Source: Nocardioides sp. GY 10113
Lineage (GTDB): Bacteria; Actinomycetota; Actinomycetes; Propionibacteriales; Nocardioidaceae
Direction: 5' to 3'
Length of the DNA stretch: 64,000 nucleotides
Assembly (NCBI RefSeq): GCF_004919105.1
Contig: NZ_STGK01000012.1
Span: forward strand, 83,903 to 147,902
Shown: piece after piece, positions 37,162-45,612 of the stretch
Layout of the letters: each line of letters opens with the position of its first letter
Numbering within the stretch: the first letter of the stretch is position 1
Position numbers and translations under genes: made by a program
The notes under the pieces: model-generated
What the model saw: the letters and a program-made list of their open reading frames with translations, nothing else
Database searches by the model: none
Told to the model about the DNA's origin: nothing

Positions 37162-37550
37162 TGAACGTCGGTGACACGCTGCCGGAGTGGACCCTGCCCA
37201 TCACGCCGACGCTGGTGGTCTCCACCGCGCTGGCGACCCGCGACTTCCAGGACGTGCACCATGACCGGGACGTCGCGCAGGCGGCCGGCTCGAAGGACAT
37301 CTTCGTCAACATCCTGACCTCGACCGCGCTCTGCGAGCGCTACGTCACCGACTGGGCGGGGCCCCAGGTGCAGATCAAGGGCATCGCGATCCGGCTCGGC
37401 GCCCCGGCGTACCCGTACGACACCTTCACCTTCACCGGCGAGGTGGTCGACGTCGCCGAGGAGGACGGCGTGAAGGTCGCCACGATCAAGGTGGTCGGCG
37501 CGGTCTCGCTCGGCGACCACGTGGTCGGCACCGTGAAGGTGGCGGCATGA
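37158..37550 (+). CDS. chsH1: ChsH1 MaoC-like enoyl-CoA hydratase subunit
   Basis: Single-hotdog MaoC protein of 130 aa. The hydratase signature is in LATRDFQDVHHDRDVAQAAGSKDIFVNILTSTAL, with Asp and His of the D-x-H type. It partners the MaoC half of ChsH2 to hydrate the C17 side-chain enoyl-CoA. It starts with tandem ATG codons at 37158 and 37161 and is coupled on both sides by 4-bp overlaps. Confidence 0.9.
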   Translation: MMNVGDTLPEWTLPITPTLVVSTALATRDFQDVHHDRDVAQAAGSKDIFVNILTSTALCERYVTDWAGPQVQIKGIAIRLGAPAYPYDTFTFTGEVVDVAEEDGVKVATIKVVGAVSLGDHVVGTVKVAA

Positions 37551-38713
37551 GCACCCTGTCGGGCAAGGCCGCGATCGCCGGCATCGGCGCCACCGAGTTC
37601 TCCAAGGAGTCGGGCCGCTCCGAGCTGCAGCTCTCCGTCGAGGCGGTGCAGGCGGCGCTGGCCGACTGCGGCCTCGCCCCTGCCGACGTGGACGGCCTGG
37701 TCACCTTCACCATGGACACCTCCGCCGAGATCGCGGTGGCCCGCGAGCTCGGGATGGGCGACCTGCGCTTCTTCAGCCGGATCAACTACGGCGGCGGAGC
37801 CGCCTGCGCGACCGTGCAGCAGGCCGCGATGGCGGTGGCCACGGGCGTCGCGGACGTGGTCGTGGCCTACCGGGGCTTCAACGAGCGATCCGGGCAGCGC
37901 TTCGGCCAGGTGCAGAACTGGGCCGCCGCCCAGGTCAACACCAACGGCCTGGACAACGCCTGGACCTACCCGCTCGGGCTGAGCACGCCGGCGGCCACGG
38001 TCGCCCTGCAGGCGCGCCGCTACATGCACGAGTACGGCGCCACGTCGGCCGACTTCGGGGCGGTGGCCGTCGCGGACCGGCGCCACGCGGCGAACAACCC
38101 GCACGCGTTCTTCTACGGCAAGCCGATCACCCTGGAGCAGCACCAGTCGTCCCGGATGATCGCCGACCCGCTGCACCTGCTCGACTGCTGCCAGGAGTCC
38201 GACGGCGCCGTGGCGCTGGTCGTGGTCTCGGCGGAGCGTGCCCGCGACCTCAAGCAGCGTCCCGCCGTGATCGCGGCGGCCGCGCAGGGCTCGGGCCGCG
38301 ACCAGTTCGTGATGACGTCGTACTACCGCGACGACATCGGCATCCCGGAGATGGGCGTGGTCGGTCGGGAGCTGTGGCGACAGTCCGGGCTGACCCCGGC
38401 CGACATCCCCACCGCGGTCCTCTACGACCACTTCACGCCGTACGTGCTGATGCAGCTGGAGGAGCTCGGCTTCTGCGGCCGCGGCGAGGCGAAGGACTTC
38501 GTCGCCGACGGCGCGATCGAGGTCGGCGGCCGGCTGCCGCTCAACACCCACGGCGGGCAGCTGGGCGAGGCCTACATCCACGGCATGAACGGCATCGCCG
38601 AGGGCGTGCGCCAGATCCGCGGCACCTCGGTGAACCAGGTCGACGGCGCCGAGCACGTGCTGGTCACCGCCGGCACCGGCGTGCCGACCAGCGGGCTGAT
38701 CCTGGCGGGCTGA
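37547..38713 (+). CDS. ltp2: Steroid side-chain aldolase Ltp2 (thiolase-fold)
   Basis: Thiolase-superfamily protein of 388 aa. As Ltp2 it catalyses retro-aldol cleavage of the 17-hydroxy C22 CoA ester to a 17-keto steroid and propionyl-CoA. It lacks the canonical thiolase Cys motif; the corresponding stretch is RINYGGGAACATVQQAAMAV. LPLNTHGGQLGEAYIHGMNG is the lipid-transfer-type C-terminal signature. The length equals the mycobacterial enzyme. Last gene of the igr-type operon, overlapping chsH1 by 4 bp. Confidence 0.92.
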   Translation: MSTLSGKAAIAGIGATEFSKESGRSELQLSVEAVQAALADCGLAPADVDGLVTFTMDTSAEIAVARELGMGDLRFFSRINYGGGAACATVQQAAMAVATGVADVVVAYRGFNERSGQRFGQVQNWAAAQVNTNGLDNAWTYPLGLSTPAATVALQARRYMHEYGATSADFGAVAVADRRHAANNPHAFFYGKPITLEQHQSSRMIADPLHLLDCCQESDGAVALVVVSAERARDLKQRPAVIAAAAQGSGRDQFVMTSYYRDDIGIPEMGVVGRELWRQSGLTPADIPTAVLYDHFTPYVLMQLEELGFCGRGEAKDFVADGAIEVGGRLPLNTHGGQLGEAYIHGMNGIAEGVRQIRGTSVNQVDGAEHVLVTAGTGVPTSGLILAG

Positions 38714-38745
38714 CCGCGGCGGGGCGGTCCCGGGATACTCGGGGC

Positions 38746-39225
38746 ATGTCCGCTGACAGTGTGCCGACCGTGACCGGGCTCCACGTCGCCAAGGCGACCC
38801 GGCTGCCGATGCGGTCGACCGCGGAGGTGTGCCTGGAGGCCGGCAAGGGGATCGTCGGAGACCGCTACCACGGCACCAGGCACCGCCACGTCACGGTTCA
38901 GTCCGCGACGTCGCTGGCCGAGGCCGCCGAGGCGCTCGGCGCCGACGTCCCGGCCCACCTCACCCGGCGCAACGTGACCGTCAGCCACGGCGTCGTACCG
39001 CGCGAGCCGGGCGTGCGGCTGCGGATCGGCGAGGCGCTGCTGGAGGTGGTCCGGGTCGCGGCGCCGTGCCGTCTGCTGGACGACACGATCGGCGACGGCG
39101 CGCAGGAGGCGCTGCGCCGGCGCGCGGGCACGGTCTTCCGCGTTCTCGAGGGCGGGCGGGTCGCGGTCGGCGACCCGGTCCGGATCGAGGAGCGGGTCGA
39201 GCAGCGCGCCCATACCGAGGGCTGA
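38746..39225 (+). CDS. MOSC domain protein
   Basis: Small MOSC protein of 159 aa, a fold that binds sulfur or molybdenum-cofactor-type ligands. GIVGDRYHG and RRNVTVSHGV are core motifs, and the conserved Cys is in VAAPCRLLDD. It has only the MOSC domain. ATG 38746 follows GATACT by 6 nt, suggesting its own leaderless promoter, 32 bp after ltp2. There is no evident link to steroid breakdown. Confidence 0.85.
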   Translation: MSADSVPTVTGLHVAKATRLPMRSTAEVCLEAGKGIVGDRYHGTRHRHVTVQSATSLAEAAEALGADVPAHLTRRNVTVSHGVVPREPGVRLRIGEALLEVVRVAAPCRLLDDTIGDGAQEALRRRAGTVFRVLEGGRVAVGDPVRIEERVEQRAHTEG

Positions 39226-39343
39226 TCGAGAATTCTTCGGATCCGATGCATCTGAGTCGGGGGTTGGTGCGTCTACAGGGAGAGCCCCGATCGGGGCCAC
39301 GGCGCCGCGGCGCCGCCACCCATCGCACAGAGACCGTCACGCC

Positions 39344-39922
39344 ATGACCAAGAACACTCGCCTCGCCACCGCCGTCACCGCCGTCACCGCCACCGCCGCC
39401 ACCGCTGCCACGCTGCTGGTCGGCGGCCTGGCCACTCCCGCCGACGCCGCCGTCGTCCGGGTGACCGACGCCGACGACTCCCCGCACGGATCGGACCTTC
39501 TCGCGGTTCGGATCGCCGACGGGCCGCGGCGCCTGCTGGTCACCACGACCCACGACAACCTCCGGCGCAGTCCGAGCTCGGGCTCCGCCGGTACCGTGTT
39601 CGTCGACACCGACCCGAGCGACCCGGGCCCGGAGTTCGTCTTCGTCGGCGGCTACTTCGAAGGCACCGACTACCAGCTGCTGCACACGGACGGCTTCGGC
39701 TACCGCACCTGGGGCGACCCCGTGGACGGGCCGCACTCGATGCGGATCGACTACCGCCGCGACAAGGTGCGGATGCGGATGTCGAAGACGGCCCTGGACG
39801 GTGCCGAGGAGGTCCGGATCGCGGTCCGCGTCTCCGGCACGCGACGCGACGGCACCAGCCGCGGCCTGACCGACTGGCTGGACGCGCCGCGCCGCTTCAC
39901 CCCGTGGGTCGCCGAGGGCTGA
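39344..39922 (+). CDS. Secreted protein of unknown function
   Basis: Protein of 192 aa with a clear Sec signal: basic start MTKNTRLATAV, Ala/Thr-rich hydrophobic stretch and cleavage near ADAA/VVRV (residue ~35). The mature part is beta-rich with no Cys and no recognised catalytic motif (VFVGGYFEGTDYQLLHTDGFGYRTWG). No Shine-Dalgarno is obvious. It is convergent with hsd4B, 10 bp apart. I do not recognise the family. Confidence 0.75.
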   Translation: MTKNTRLATAVTAVTATAATAATLLVGGLATPADAAVVRVTDADDSPHGSDLLAVRIADGPRRLLVTTTHDNLRRSPSSGSAGTVFVDTDPSDPGPEFVFVGGYFEGTDYQLLHTDGFGYRTWGDPVDGPHSMRIDYRRDKVRMRMSKTALDGAEEVRIAVRVSGTRRDGTSRGLTDWLDAPRRFTPWVAEG

Positions 39923-39932
39923 CGCCCGCCGC

Positions 39933-40811
39933 TCAGGACAGGCTCAGCACCACGTCCGAGAGCACCGGGGCGCCGTCGCGCTGGCCGTCGTGGATCGTCG
40001 CGGAGCCGACGATCCCGTCGGCCTCGCGCCACCCGGCGACACGGATCGTGTCGCCGGGGAAGACGACCCCGGCGAACTTGCCGCTGAAGCCGCCGACCTT
40101 GGCGGCGTCGCCGTCCAGCAGGCCGTCGGTGAGCTCGCGCAGCACGATGCCGTAGGAGCACAGCCCGTGCAGGATCGGTGCCGGGAAGCCCGCGGCCTCG
40201 GCGAAGGCAGGGTCGGCGTGCAACGGGTTGCGGTCCCCGCACAGGCGGTAGAGCAGCGCCTGCTGCGGGGTGACCTCGTAGGTCGTCACCAGGTCCGGGG
40301 TGCGCTCGGGCAGCACGACCGGCTCGGCCGATCCGCGCTCGCCCCCGAACCCGCCCTCGCCGCGGACGAAGATCGAGGAGCGGACCCGCCACAGCTCGGT
40401 GCCGTCGTCGGCGCGCGCCACGCCCTCCTGCCAGATCACCGCGGCCCGGCCCTTGTCCCAGATGTCGGTCAGCGTGACGGACAGGTGGGCGGTGCCGGAG
40501 GTCGGCAGCGGGCCGCTCACCTGGATCGACTGCGAGCCGTGCACCACCTGGGCGAGGTTGATGTCGCAGCCCGGCAGGTCCAGCGGCGGCGGGTCGGTCT
40601 CGTGGAAGGTCGGCGCCACCACGCCGAACGACGGCAGCACCTGCAGGTCCGGGCCGTCGAGCGTGTAGCGCAGCGCCGCGGGGGAGAGGTTGTCCCCCTC
40701 GCGGGACCCGGCGCCGATGCCCAGGTGGTAGAGCAGGACGTCGGACTCGGTCCAGGAGAAGGTGCGGGTGCCGAGGTCGGCACCGATCGCGACGGACGGG
40801 TCGATGGGCAT
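39933..40811 (-). CDS. hsd4B: MaoC double-hotdog enoyl-CoA hydratase, Hsd4B-like
   Basis: Hydratase-2 type protein of 292 aa with two hotdog folds. The C-terminal catalytic signature is YRLCGDRNPLHADPAFAEAAGFPAPILHGLCSYG (Asp and His of the R-hydratase motif). It hydrates steroid side-chain enoyl-CoA. ATG 40811 follows AAGGAG. It lies downstream of kstD in the same direction, the kstD-Rv3538 order of mycobacteria, separated by a dispersed repeat element. Confidence 0.9.
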   Translation of the reverse strand: MPIDPSVAIGADLGTRTFSWTESDVLLYHLGIGAGSREGDNLSPAALRYTLDGPDLQVLPSFGVVAPTFHETDPPPLDLPGCDINLAQVVHGSQSIQVSGPLPTSGTAHLSVTLTDIWDKGRAAVIWQEGVARADDGTELWRVRSSIFVRGEGGFGGERGSAEPVVLPERTPDLVTTYEVTPQQALLYRLCGDRNPLHADPAFAEAAGFPAPILHGLCSYGIVLRELTDGLLDGDAAKVGGFSGKFAGVVFPGDTIRVAGWREADGIVGSATIHDGQRDGAPVLSDVVLSLS

Positions 40812-40836
40812 GGGTAGCTCCTTCGGAGGTCGTGCC

Positions 40837-40882
40837 TTGGTCTCGAGGCTCGGCCGCGGACGGCCTCGCCGCTCAACCAGCG
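40837..40882. repeat. Dispersed REP-like element between kstD and hsd4B
   Basis: Contains TCGAGGCTCGGCCGCGGACG followed by GCCTCGCCGCTCAACCAGCGG, sharing GGCTCG and CTCAACCA(G) blocks with copies at 48397, 51644, 55909 and 58531. It forms an imperfect hairpin inside the intergenic region. Confidence 0.6.
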
Positions 40883-42540
40883 GCGGTGGTTGCGAGGTCC
40901 TCGGCAGCCAGGTAGCCGAAGACGATCGCGGGGCCGATGGTGCCGCCGGGGCCGGGGTAGGTGTTGCCCATCACCGCGGACGAGACGTTGCCGGCGGCGT
41001 ACAGGCCCTCGATCACGGTGCCGTCCTCGCGGAGCACGCGGGCGCGCTCGTCGGTGACCAGGCCACCCTTGGTGCCCAGGTCGCCGGGGACGATCTTGAC
41101 CGCGTAGAACGGGCCCTTCTCGATCGGCGCCAGCGAGCAGTTCGGCTTCACCGTGGGGTCGGAGTAGTACTTGTCGTACGCCGACTCGCCGCGCCCGAAG
41201 TCCTCGTCGACGCCGCTGCGAGCGAAGCCGTTGAACCGCTCGACGGTCGCGTCGAGCGCGTCGGCGGGCAGCCCGACCTTCTCGGCCAGCGCGGCCAGGG
41301 AGTCGGCGCGGGTGACGACGCCCTCCTTGTACCAGCGGCCCGGGAAGGGCTGGCGGCCGGCGACACCGGCGAAGAGGTACCGGTTGCGGTAGGTCTGGTC
41401 GAACACCATGTAGGCCGGCACGTGGTCCACGCCGGTCGCCTGGCCGGCGTAGATCTCGTGGGTCGCCTCCACGTAGGGGAGCGCCTCGTTCATGAACCGC
41501 CGGCCGGCGGAGTTCACGATGATCGAGCCCGGCAGGTTCCGCTCGGCCAGGCAGAACCAGGCGCGGCCGGGCAGCGGGATGGTCGGCCCCCACCAGGCGT
41601 CGTCGAGCAGGTCGGTGGCCGCCCCCGCGGCGGTGCCGGCGAGCAGGCCGCCGCCGGTGTTCGAGGCGGCGCCGGTCGACCACTCCGCCGAGGTCGGGGC
41701 GGGCAGGAACTTCTCGCGCAGCTCCTGGTTGTGCTCGAAGCCCCCCGACCCCAGGATCACGCCGCGGCGGGCGCCGATCTCGCGGCGGTTGCCGTCGGCG
41801 TCCACGACCACCACGCCGGTGACCCGGCCGTCGGTGACGCGCAGGTCGACCAGCGACTGGCCGTACTCGACCGGGACGCCGGCGTCGGCCAGGCCCTTGC
41901 GCAGCCCGATCGCGATGGCGTTGCCCATCGCGTACATCTTCCTGCCCAGCATCAGCGACACCATGCGCTTGAGGAGCACCTTGACCATCGTCAGCGGGCC
42001 CTTGATCGTGCGCAGTCCGAGGCTGATCTTCCGGAAGTCCGCCTGGGTGACGATCATGTTCGCCGGCGCCTTCGTGTACGGCGGGTGCAGCCGGTCGAGC
42101 TCGTCGCCGAGGAACCGGGCGTCCATCGGCACGGGCTCGACGCTGCGCCCCGCCGCTCGACCGCCGGGGCTCTCGGGGAGGTAGTCGGCGTACTGGGGGA
42201 CCCAGGTGAAGCGCAGCGGCGTCTTCTCCTTGAGGAAGTCCAGGACCTCGGGGCCGCGGTCGAGGTAGGTGTCGCGGCGCACCTTGGGGACGACGTCGCC
42301 CACGATCGCGTCGAGATAGGTCTTCGCGGCGTCCCGGTCACCGGGATCGACCTGCTTGGCCTCCTCGAGCGCGTAGTTGCCGGGGATCCAGACGCCGCCG
42401 CCGGAGCGAGCGGTGGAGCCGCCGAAGTACTCGCTCTTCTCGATGAGCACGGTGTCCAGGCCGCGGTGCGCGGCAGAGAGCGCGGCCGACATGCCGGCGC
42501 CGCCGGCGCCGACCACGACGACGTCGTAGGAGTCCTTCAT
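40873..42540 (-). CDS. kstD: 3-ketosteroid delta1-dehydrogenase
   Basis: FAD enzyme of 555 aa that introduces the 1,2 double bond into ring A, the step preceding 9-alpha-hydroxylation and ring opening. The FAD site is VVVGAGGAGMSAAL. The C-terminal TYPGPGGTIGPAIVFGY holds the catalytic Tyr (Y528) and Gly (G532) that correspond to the Y487/G491 pair of Rhodococcus KstD1. VPQYADYLPESPGGR and FDQTYRNRYLF carry further active-site tyrosines. ATG 42540 is within 1-2 bases of the predicted transcription start (TACAGT, 42554-42549). Divergent from hsaE. Confidence 0.95.
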   Translation of the reverse strand: MKDSYDVVVVGAGGAGMSAALSAAHRGLDTVLIEKSEYFGGSTARSGGGVWIPGNYALEEAKQVDPGDRDAAKTYLDAIVGDVVPKVRRDTYLDRGPEVLDFLKEKTPLRFTWVPQYADYLPESPGGRAAGRSVEPVPMDARFLGDELDRLHPPYTKAPANMIVTQADFRKISLGLRTIKGPLTMVKVLLKRMVSLMLGRKMYAMGNAIAIGLRKGLADAGVPVEYGQSLVDLRVTDGRVTGVVVVDADGNRREIGARRGVILGSGGFEHNQELREKFLPAPTSAEWSTGAASNTGGGLLAGTAAGAATDLLDDAWWGPTIPLPGRAWFCLAERNLPGSIIVNSAGRRFMNEALPYVEATHEIYAGQATGVDHVPAYMVFDQTYRNRYLFAGVAGRQPFPGRWYKEGVVTRADSLAALAEKVGLPADALDATVERFNGFARSGVDEDFGRGESAYDKYYSDPTVKPNCSLAPIEKGPFYAVKIVPGDLGTKGGLVTDERARVLREDGTVIEGLYAAGNVSSAVMGNTYPGPGGTIGPAIVFGYLAAEDLATTAAG

Positions 42541-42550
42541 GGCAGAAAAC

Positions 42551-42564
42551 TGTAACAGGTTCTA
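42551..42564. promoter_or_regulatory. KstR box shared by kstD and hsaE
   Basis: TGTAACAGGTTCTA fits TnnAACnnGTTnnA. It lies exactly 10 nt from both the kstD ATG (42540) and the hsaE GTG (42575). TAGTAT (42563-42568) is the rightward -10 and TACAGT (42554-42549, minus strand) the leftward -10, both overlapping the box. Confidence 0.87.
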
Positions 42565-42574
42565 GTATCGACGA

Positions 42575-43372
42575 GTGACCTCTCCCGACGCCATCGCCGC
42601 CGCCGTCGACCGCCTCGCCGCCGCCCAGGAGTCCCGGGTGCCCTGTGCCGCCGTCCGGGACCTGATCGGGACCGACGACCTGCCGGCGGCGTACGCCGTC
42701 CAGCAGGGCCTGGTGCGCCGTCGGCTCGCCGCCGGCGCCACCGTCGTCGGCCGCAAGATCGGCGCCACCTCGGAGGCCGTCCAGAACCAGCTGGGGGTCG
42801 ACCAGCCCGACTTCGGCTACCTGCTCGACGACATGGACGTGAGTGCCGACCACCCGATCTCGATGGGCACGCTGGTGCAGCCGCGGGTCGAGGCCGAGGT
42901 CGCCTTCGTGCTGGGGGCGGACATCGACCCGGCGACGGAGGAGGAGATCACGCTGGCCGCGGTGCGCGCGGCGGTCGAGGTCGCGCTCCCGGCGCTGGAG
43001 ATCGTCGACTCCCGGATCGAGGGCTGGGACATCGGATTCACCGACACGGTCGCGGACAACGCCTCCAGCGGGCTCTACGTGGTCGGTCGCGAGGGCCTGC
43101 GGCTCGACGAGCTTGAGCCCCGCGAGGTGGAGATGTCGCTGACGATCAACGGTGAGGAGCGCTCGGCCGGCAACGGCGCCGCCTGCCTCGGCGATCCGTT
43201 GGAGGCGCTGCGCTGGCTCGCGGTGCAGGCCTGGCGCTTCGGTGACCCGCTGCGCGCCGGGCACCTGGTGCTCTCCGGGGCGCTGGGGCCGTTCGTCCCG
43301 TTCGCCCCCGGTGACAAGGTCGAGGCCGCGATCAGCGGGTTCGCCCCGCTGGTGGTCGAGTTCGGCCCCTGA
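42575..43372 (+). CDS. hsaE: 2-hydroxypenta-2,4-dienoate-type hydratase HsaE
   Basis: Hydratase of the MhpD/fumarylacetoacetase family, 265 aa, acting on 2-hydroxyhexa-2,4-dienoate from steroid rings A/B. Motifs include VVGRKIGATSEAVQNQLGV, VQPRVEAEVAFVLG (Glu metal ligands) and DNASSGLYVVG. Leaderless GTG 42575. Downstream hsaG and hsaF, adjacent in mycobacteria, are absent here. The next operon starts with its own KstR box. Confidence 0.92.
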   Translation: MTSPDAIAAAVDRLAAAQESRVPCAAVRDLIGTDDLPAAYAVQQGLVRRRLAAGATVVGRKIGATSEAVQNQLGVDQPDFGYLLDDMDVSADHPISMGTLVQPRVEAEVAFVLGADIDPATEEEITLAAVRAAVEVALPALEIVDSRIEGWDIGFTDTVADNASSGLYVVGREGLRLDELEPREVEMSLTINGEERSAGNGAACLGDPLEALRWLAVQAWRFGDPLRAGHLVLSGALGPFVPFAPGDKVEAAISGFAPLVVEFGP

Positions 43373-43430
43373 GTACCGGCGCCGATCCCGTCGGATCCCG
43401 ATGAGCGGGCAGGTCGGCATTCCGAAAAAC

Positions 43431-43444
43431 TAGAACGTGTTCTA
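43431..43444. promoter_or_regulatory. KstR box, hsaADCB operon
   Basis: TAGAACGTGTTCTA matches the consensus exactly. TACTAT (43443-43448) overlaps its end as -10, placing the start of transcription near 43455 and leaving a ~38-nt leader with GAGGAG before hsaA. Confidence 0.87.
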
Positions 43445-43492
43445 CTATCAATCAACGGCCCTTCGCCCCACCCAGAACGAGGAGAGCTCCCC

Positions 43493-44680
43493 ATGAATCA
43501 GACCTTCCCGGCGGAGGTGCAGTCCGTCCTCGACGGCGTCCGCGACCTGCTGCCCACCTTCCGTGAGCGCGCCGACGAGACCGAGCGCCTGCGGGTGGTG
43601 CCGGACGCGTCGGTCAAGGAGCTGGAGGAGACCGGCTTCTTCCGGCTGTTCCAGCCCCGCCGCTTCGACGGCCTCGAGGCCGACCCCCTGGCGTTCTACT
43701 CGGCGGTGCGCGACATCGCCTCCGCGGACGGCTCGACCGGCTGGATCGCCAGCGTGGTCGGCGTCCACCCCTGGCAGGTCGCGCTCTTCTCCGACGAGGC
43801 GCAGCAGGCGGTCTGGGGTGCGGACACCAGCGTCCGGCTCTCCTCCTCGTACGCGCCGACCGGCAAGGCCGTCCAGACCGAGGGCGGGTTCATGCTCTCG
43901 GGCAAGTGGAGCTTCTCGTCGGGCTGCGACCACTGCTCGTGGGTGCTGCTCGGCGGCCTGGTCTTCAACACCGAGGGCCAGGTGGTGGACTTCCGCACCT
44001 TCATGGTGCCGCGGGAGAAGTACGAGATCGTCGACGTGTGGAACACCGTGGGCCTGCGCGGCACCGGCTCCAACGACATCATCGTCGAGGAGACCTTCAT
44101 CCCCGAGGCGTTCACGCTCTCCATGGGCGAGACCGGCCAGTGCAAGGGCCCCGGCCAGGAGATCAACACCAGCGACCTCTACAAGCTGCCGTTCCACTCG
44201 ATCTTCACCTCGACCATCGCAACGCCGATCATCGGCATGGCCCGCGGCGCGTACGCCGAGCACGTGGACATGCAGCAGAAGCGGGTGCGTGCGGCGTACC
44301 TCGGGGAGAAGGCCTCCCTGGACCCGTTCTCCGCGGTCCGCATCGCCCGCGCCTCCTCCGAGATCGACGCCGCGTGGGCGCTCCTGATGAGCAACCTGGC
44401 CGAGGAGCAGGCGCACGTCGCCCGCGGCGAGCAGATCCCGCTCGAGCTCCGGCTGCGGGTGCGCCGCGACCAGGTGCTCGGCACCGCCCGCGCGATCGAG
44501 GCGATCGACACCCTCTTCGAGGCCTCCGGCGGCCGCGCGCTCGCCGAGGGCACCTACCTGCAGCGGGTGTGGCGCGACGCGCACGCCGGCCGCGTGCACG
44601 CCGCCAACGACCCCGAGCGTGCGCTCCAGATGTACGGCGCCCAGCAGTTCGGGCACAAGATCGACCCCGGGATGTACTGA
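43493..44680 (+). CDS. hsaA: 3-HSA hydroxylase oxygenase HsaA
   Basis: Flavin-dependent monooxygenase of the acyl-CoA dehydrogenase fold, 395 aa. It hydroxylates 3-HSA to the catechol 3,4-DHSA using FMNH2 from HsaB. Signature stretches are DGSTGWIASVVGVHPWQVALF, SGKWSFSSGCDHCSWVLLG and VGLRGTGSNDI. ATG 43493 is preceded by GAGGAGAG. First gene of the hsa operon; the stop overlaps the hsaD ATG. Confidence 0.95.
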   Translation: MNQTFPAEVQSVLDGVRDLLPTFRERADETERLRVVPDASVKELEETGFFRLFQPRRFDGLEADPLAFYSAVRDIASADGSTGWIASVVGVHPWQVALFSDEAQQAVWGADTSVRLSSSYAPTGKAVQTEGGFMLSGKWSFSSGCDHCSWVLLGGLVFNTEGQVVDFRTFMVPREKYEIVDVWNTVGLRGTGSNDIIVEETFIPEAFTLSMGETGQCKGPGQEINTSDLYKLPFHSIFTSTIATPIIGMARGAYAEHVDMQQKRVRAAYLGEKASLDPFSAVRIARASSEIDAAWALLMSNLAEEQAHVARGEQIPLELRLRVRRDQVLGTARAIEAIDTLFEASGGRALAEGTYLQRVWRDAHAGRVHAANDPERALQMYGAQQFGHKIDPGMY

Positions 44681-45612
44681 TGCCGCTGCACCCACCGCTC
44701 GCCAAGGACGAGGTCCGCGCCTCGGCCACGGTCAAGACCGAGGCCGCTGGCGAGATCACGCTCAACTACTACGAGGCCGACCTGCGCGCCGGCGCGGAGG
44801 CCGCCGACCGGCTGCCGCTGGTGATGCTCCACGGCGGCGGACCCGGCGCGTCGGCCTGGTCCAACTTCGGCTCGGCCCTGGCGGGCTTCGCCGGGGAGTA
44901 CCGCACCCTGCTGGTGGACCAGCCGGGCTTCGGCGGCTCCGACAAGCCGCCGGTGGTCGGCAACTACTACCGGTTCGCCGCCGACGCGGTGGTCGCCCTG
45001 ATGGACCAGCTCGGGCTGGAGAAGGTGCACCTGCTCGGCAACAGCCTCGGCGGCGGCACCGCGATGCGGCTGGCGCTGTCCTACCCGGACCGGGTCGGCC
45101 GGCTGATCCTGATGGGCCCCGGCGGCCTGTCGCTCAACCTGTTCCACGCCGACCCCACCGAGGGTGTGCAGCGGCTCATGGAGTTCGGTGCCAAGCCGTC
45201 GCGGGAGGCGCTGCGCGCCTTCATCTCCACCATGGTGGTGAACCAGGCGCTGGTCACCGACGAGCTGGTCGAGGAGCGGTTCGCCGACGCCACCGCGCCC
45301 GGGGCCCAGGAGGCGATGCGCTCGATGGGCATGTCGTTCTGGAACCCCGACACCGCCGAGGACGGGATGCTCTGGCGCGAGGCCCACCGCCTGCGCCATC
45401 ACACGCTGCTCACCTGGGGCCGCGAGGACCGGGTGAACCCGCTCGACGGCGCCATGGTGGCGCTCAAGCTGATCCAGAAGGCTCAGCTGCACGTCTTCCC
45501 GCGCTGCGGTCACTGGGCGCAGATCGAGGCCGCCGACGAGTTCCGCGAGGTCGCGGTCGGCTTCCTCTCCCGCCACCGCGAGCGCACCCAGCCCTCCGGA
45601 GGTTCGCAGTGA
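44680..45612 (+). CDS. hsaD: 4,9-DSHA hydrolase HsaD
   Basis: Carbon-carbon bond hydrolase of the alpha/beta-hydrolase (MhpC) family, 310 aa. It splits the meta-cleavage product of rings A/B. Oxyanion HGGGPGASAW, nucleophile S122 in GNSLGGG, acid in WGREDRVNP and base in RCGHWAQIE are all present. TGATG overlap with hsaA and GTGA overlap with hsaC. Confidence 0.95.
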   Translation: MPLHPPLAKDEVRASATVKTEAAGEITLNYYEADLRAGAEAADRLPLVMLHGGGPGASAWSNFGSALAGFAGEYRTLLVDQPGFGGSDKPPVVGNYYRFAADAVVALMDQLGLEKVHLLGNSLGGGTAMRLALSYPDRVGRLILMGPGGLSLNLFHADPTEGVQRLMEFGAKPSREALRAFISTMVVNQALVTDELVEERFADATAPGAQEAMRSMGMSFWNPDTAEDGMLWREAHRLRHHTLLTWGREDRVNPLDGAMVALKLIQKAQLHVFPRCGHWAQIEAADEFREVAVGFLSRHRERTQPSGGSQ

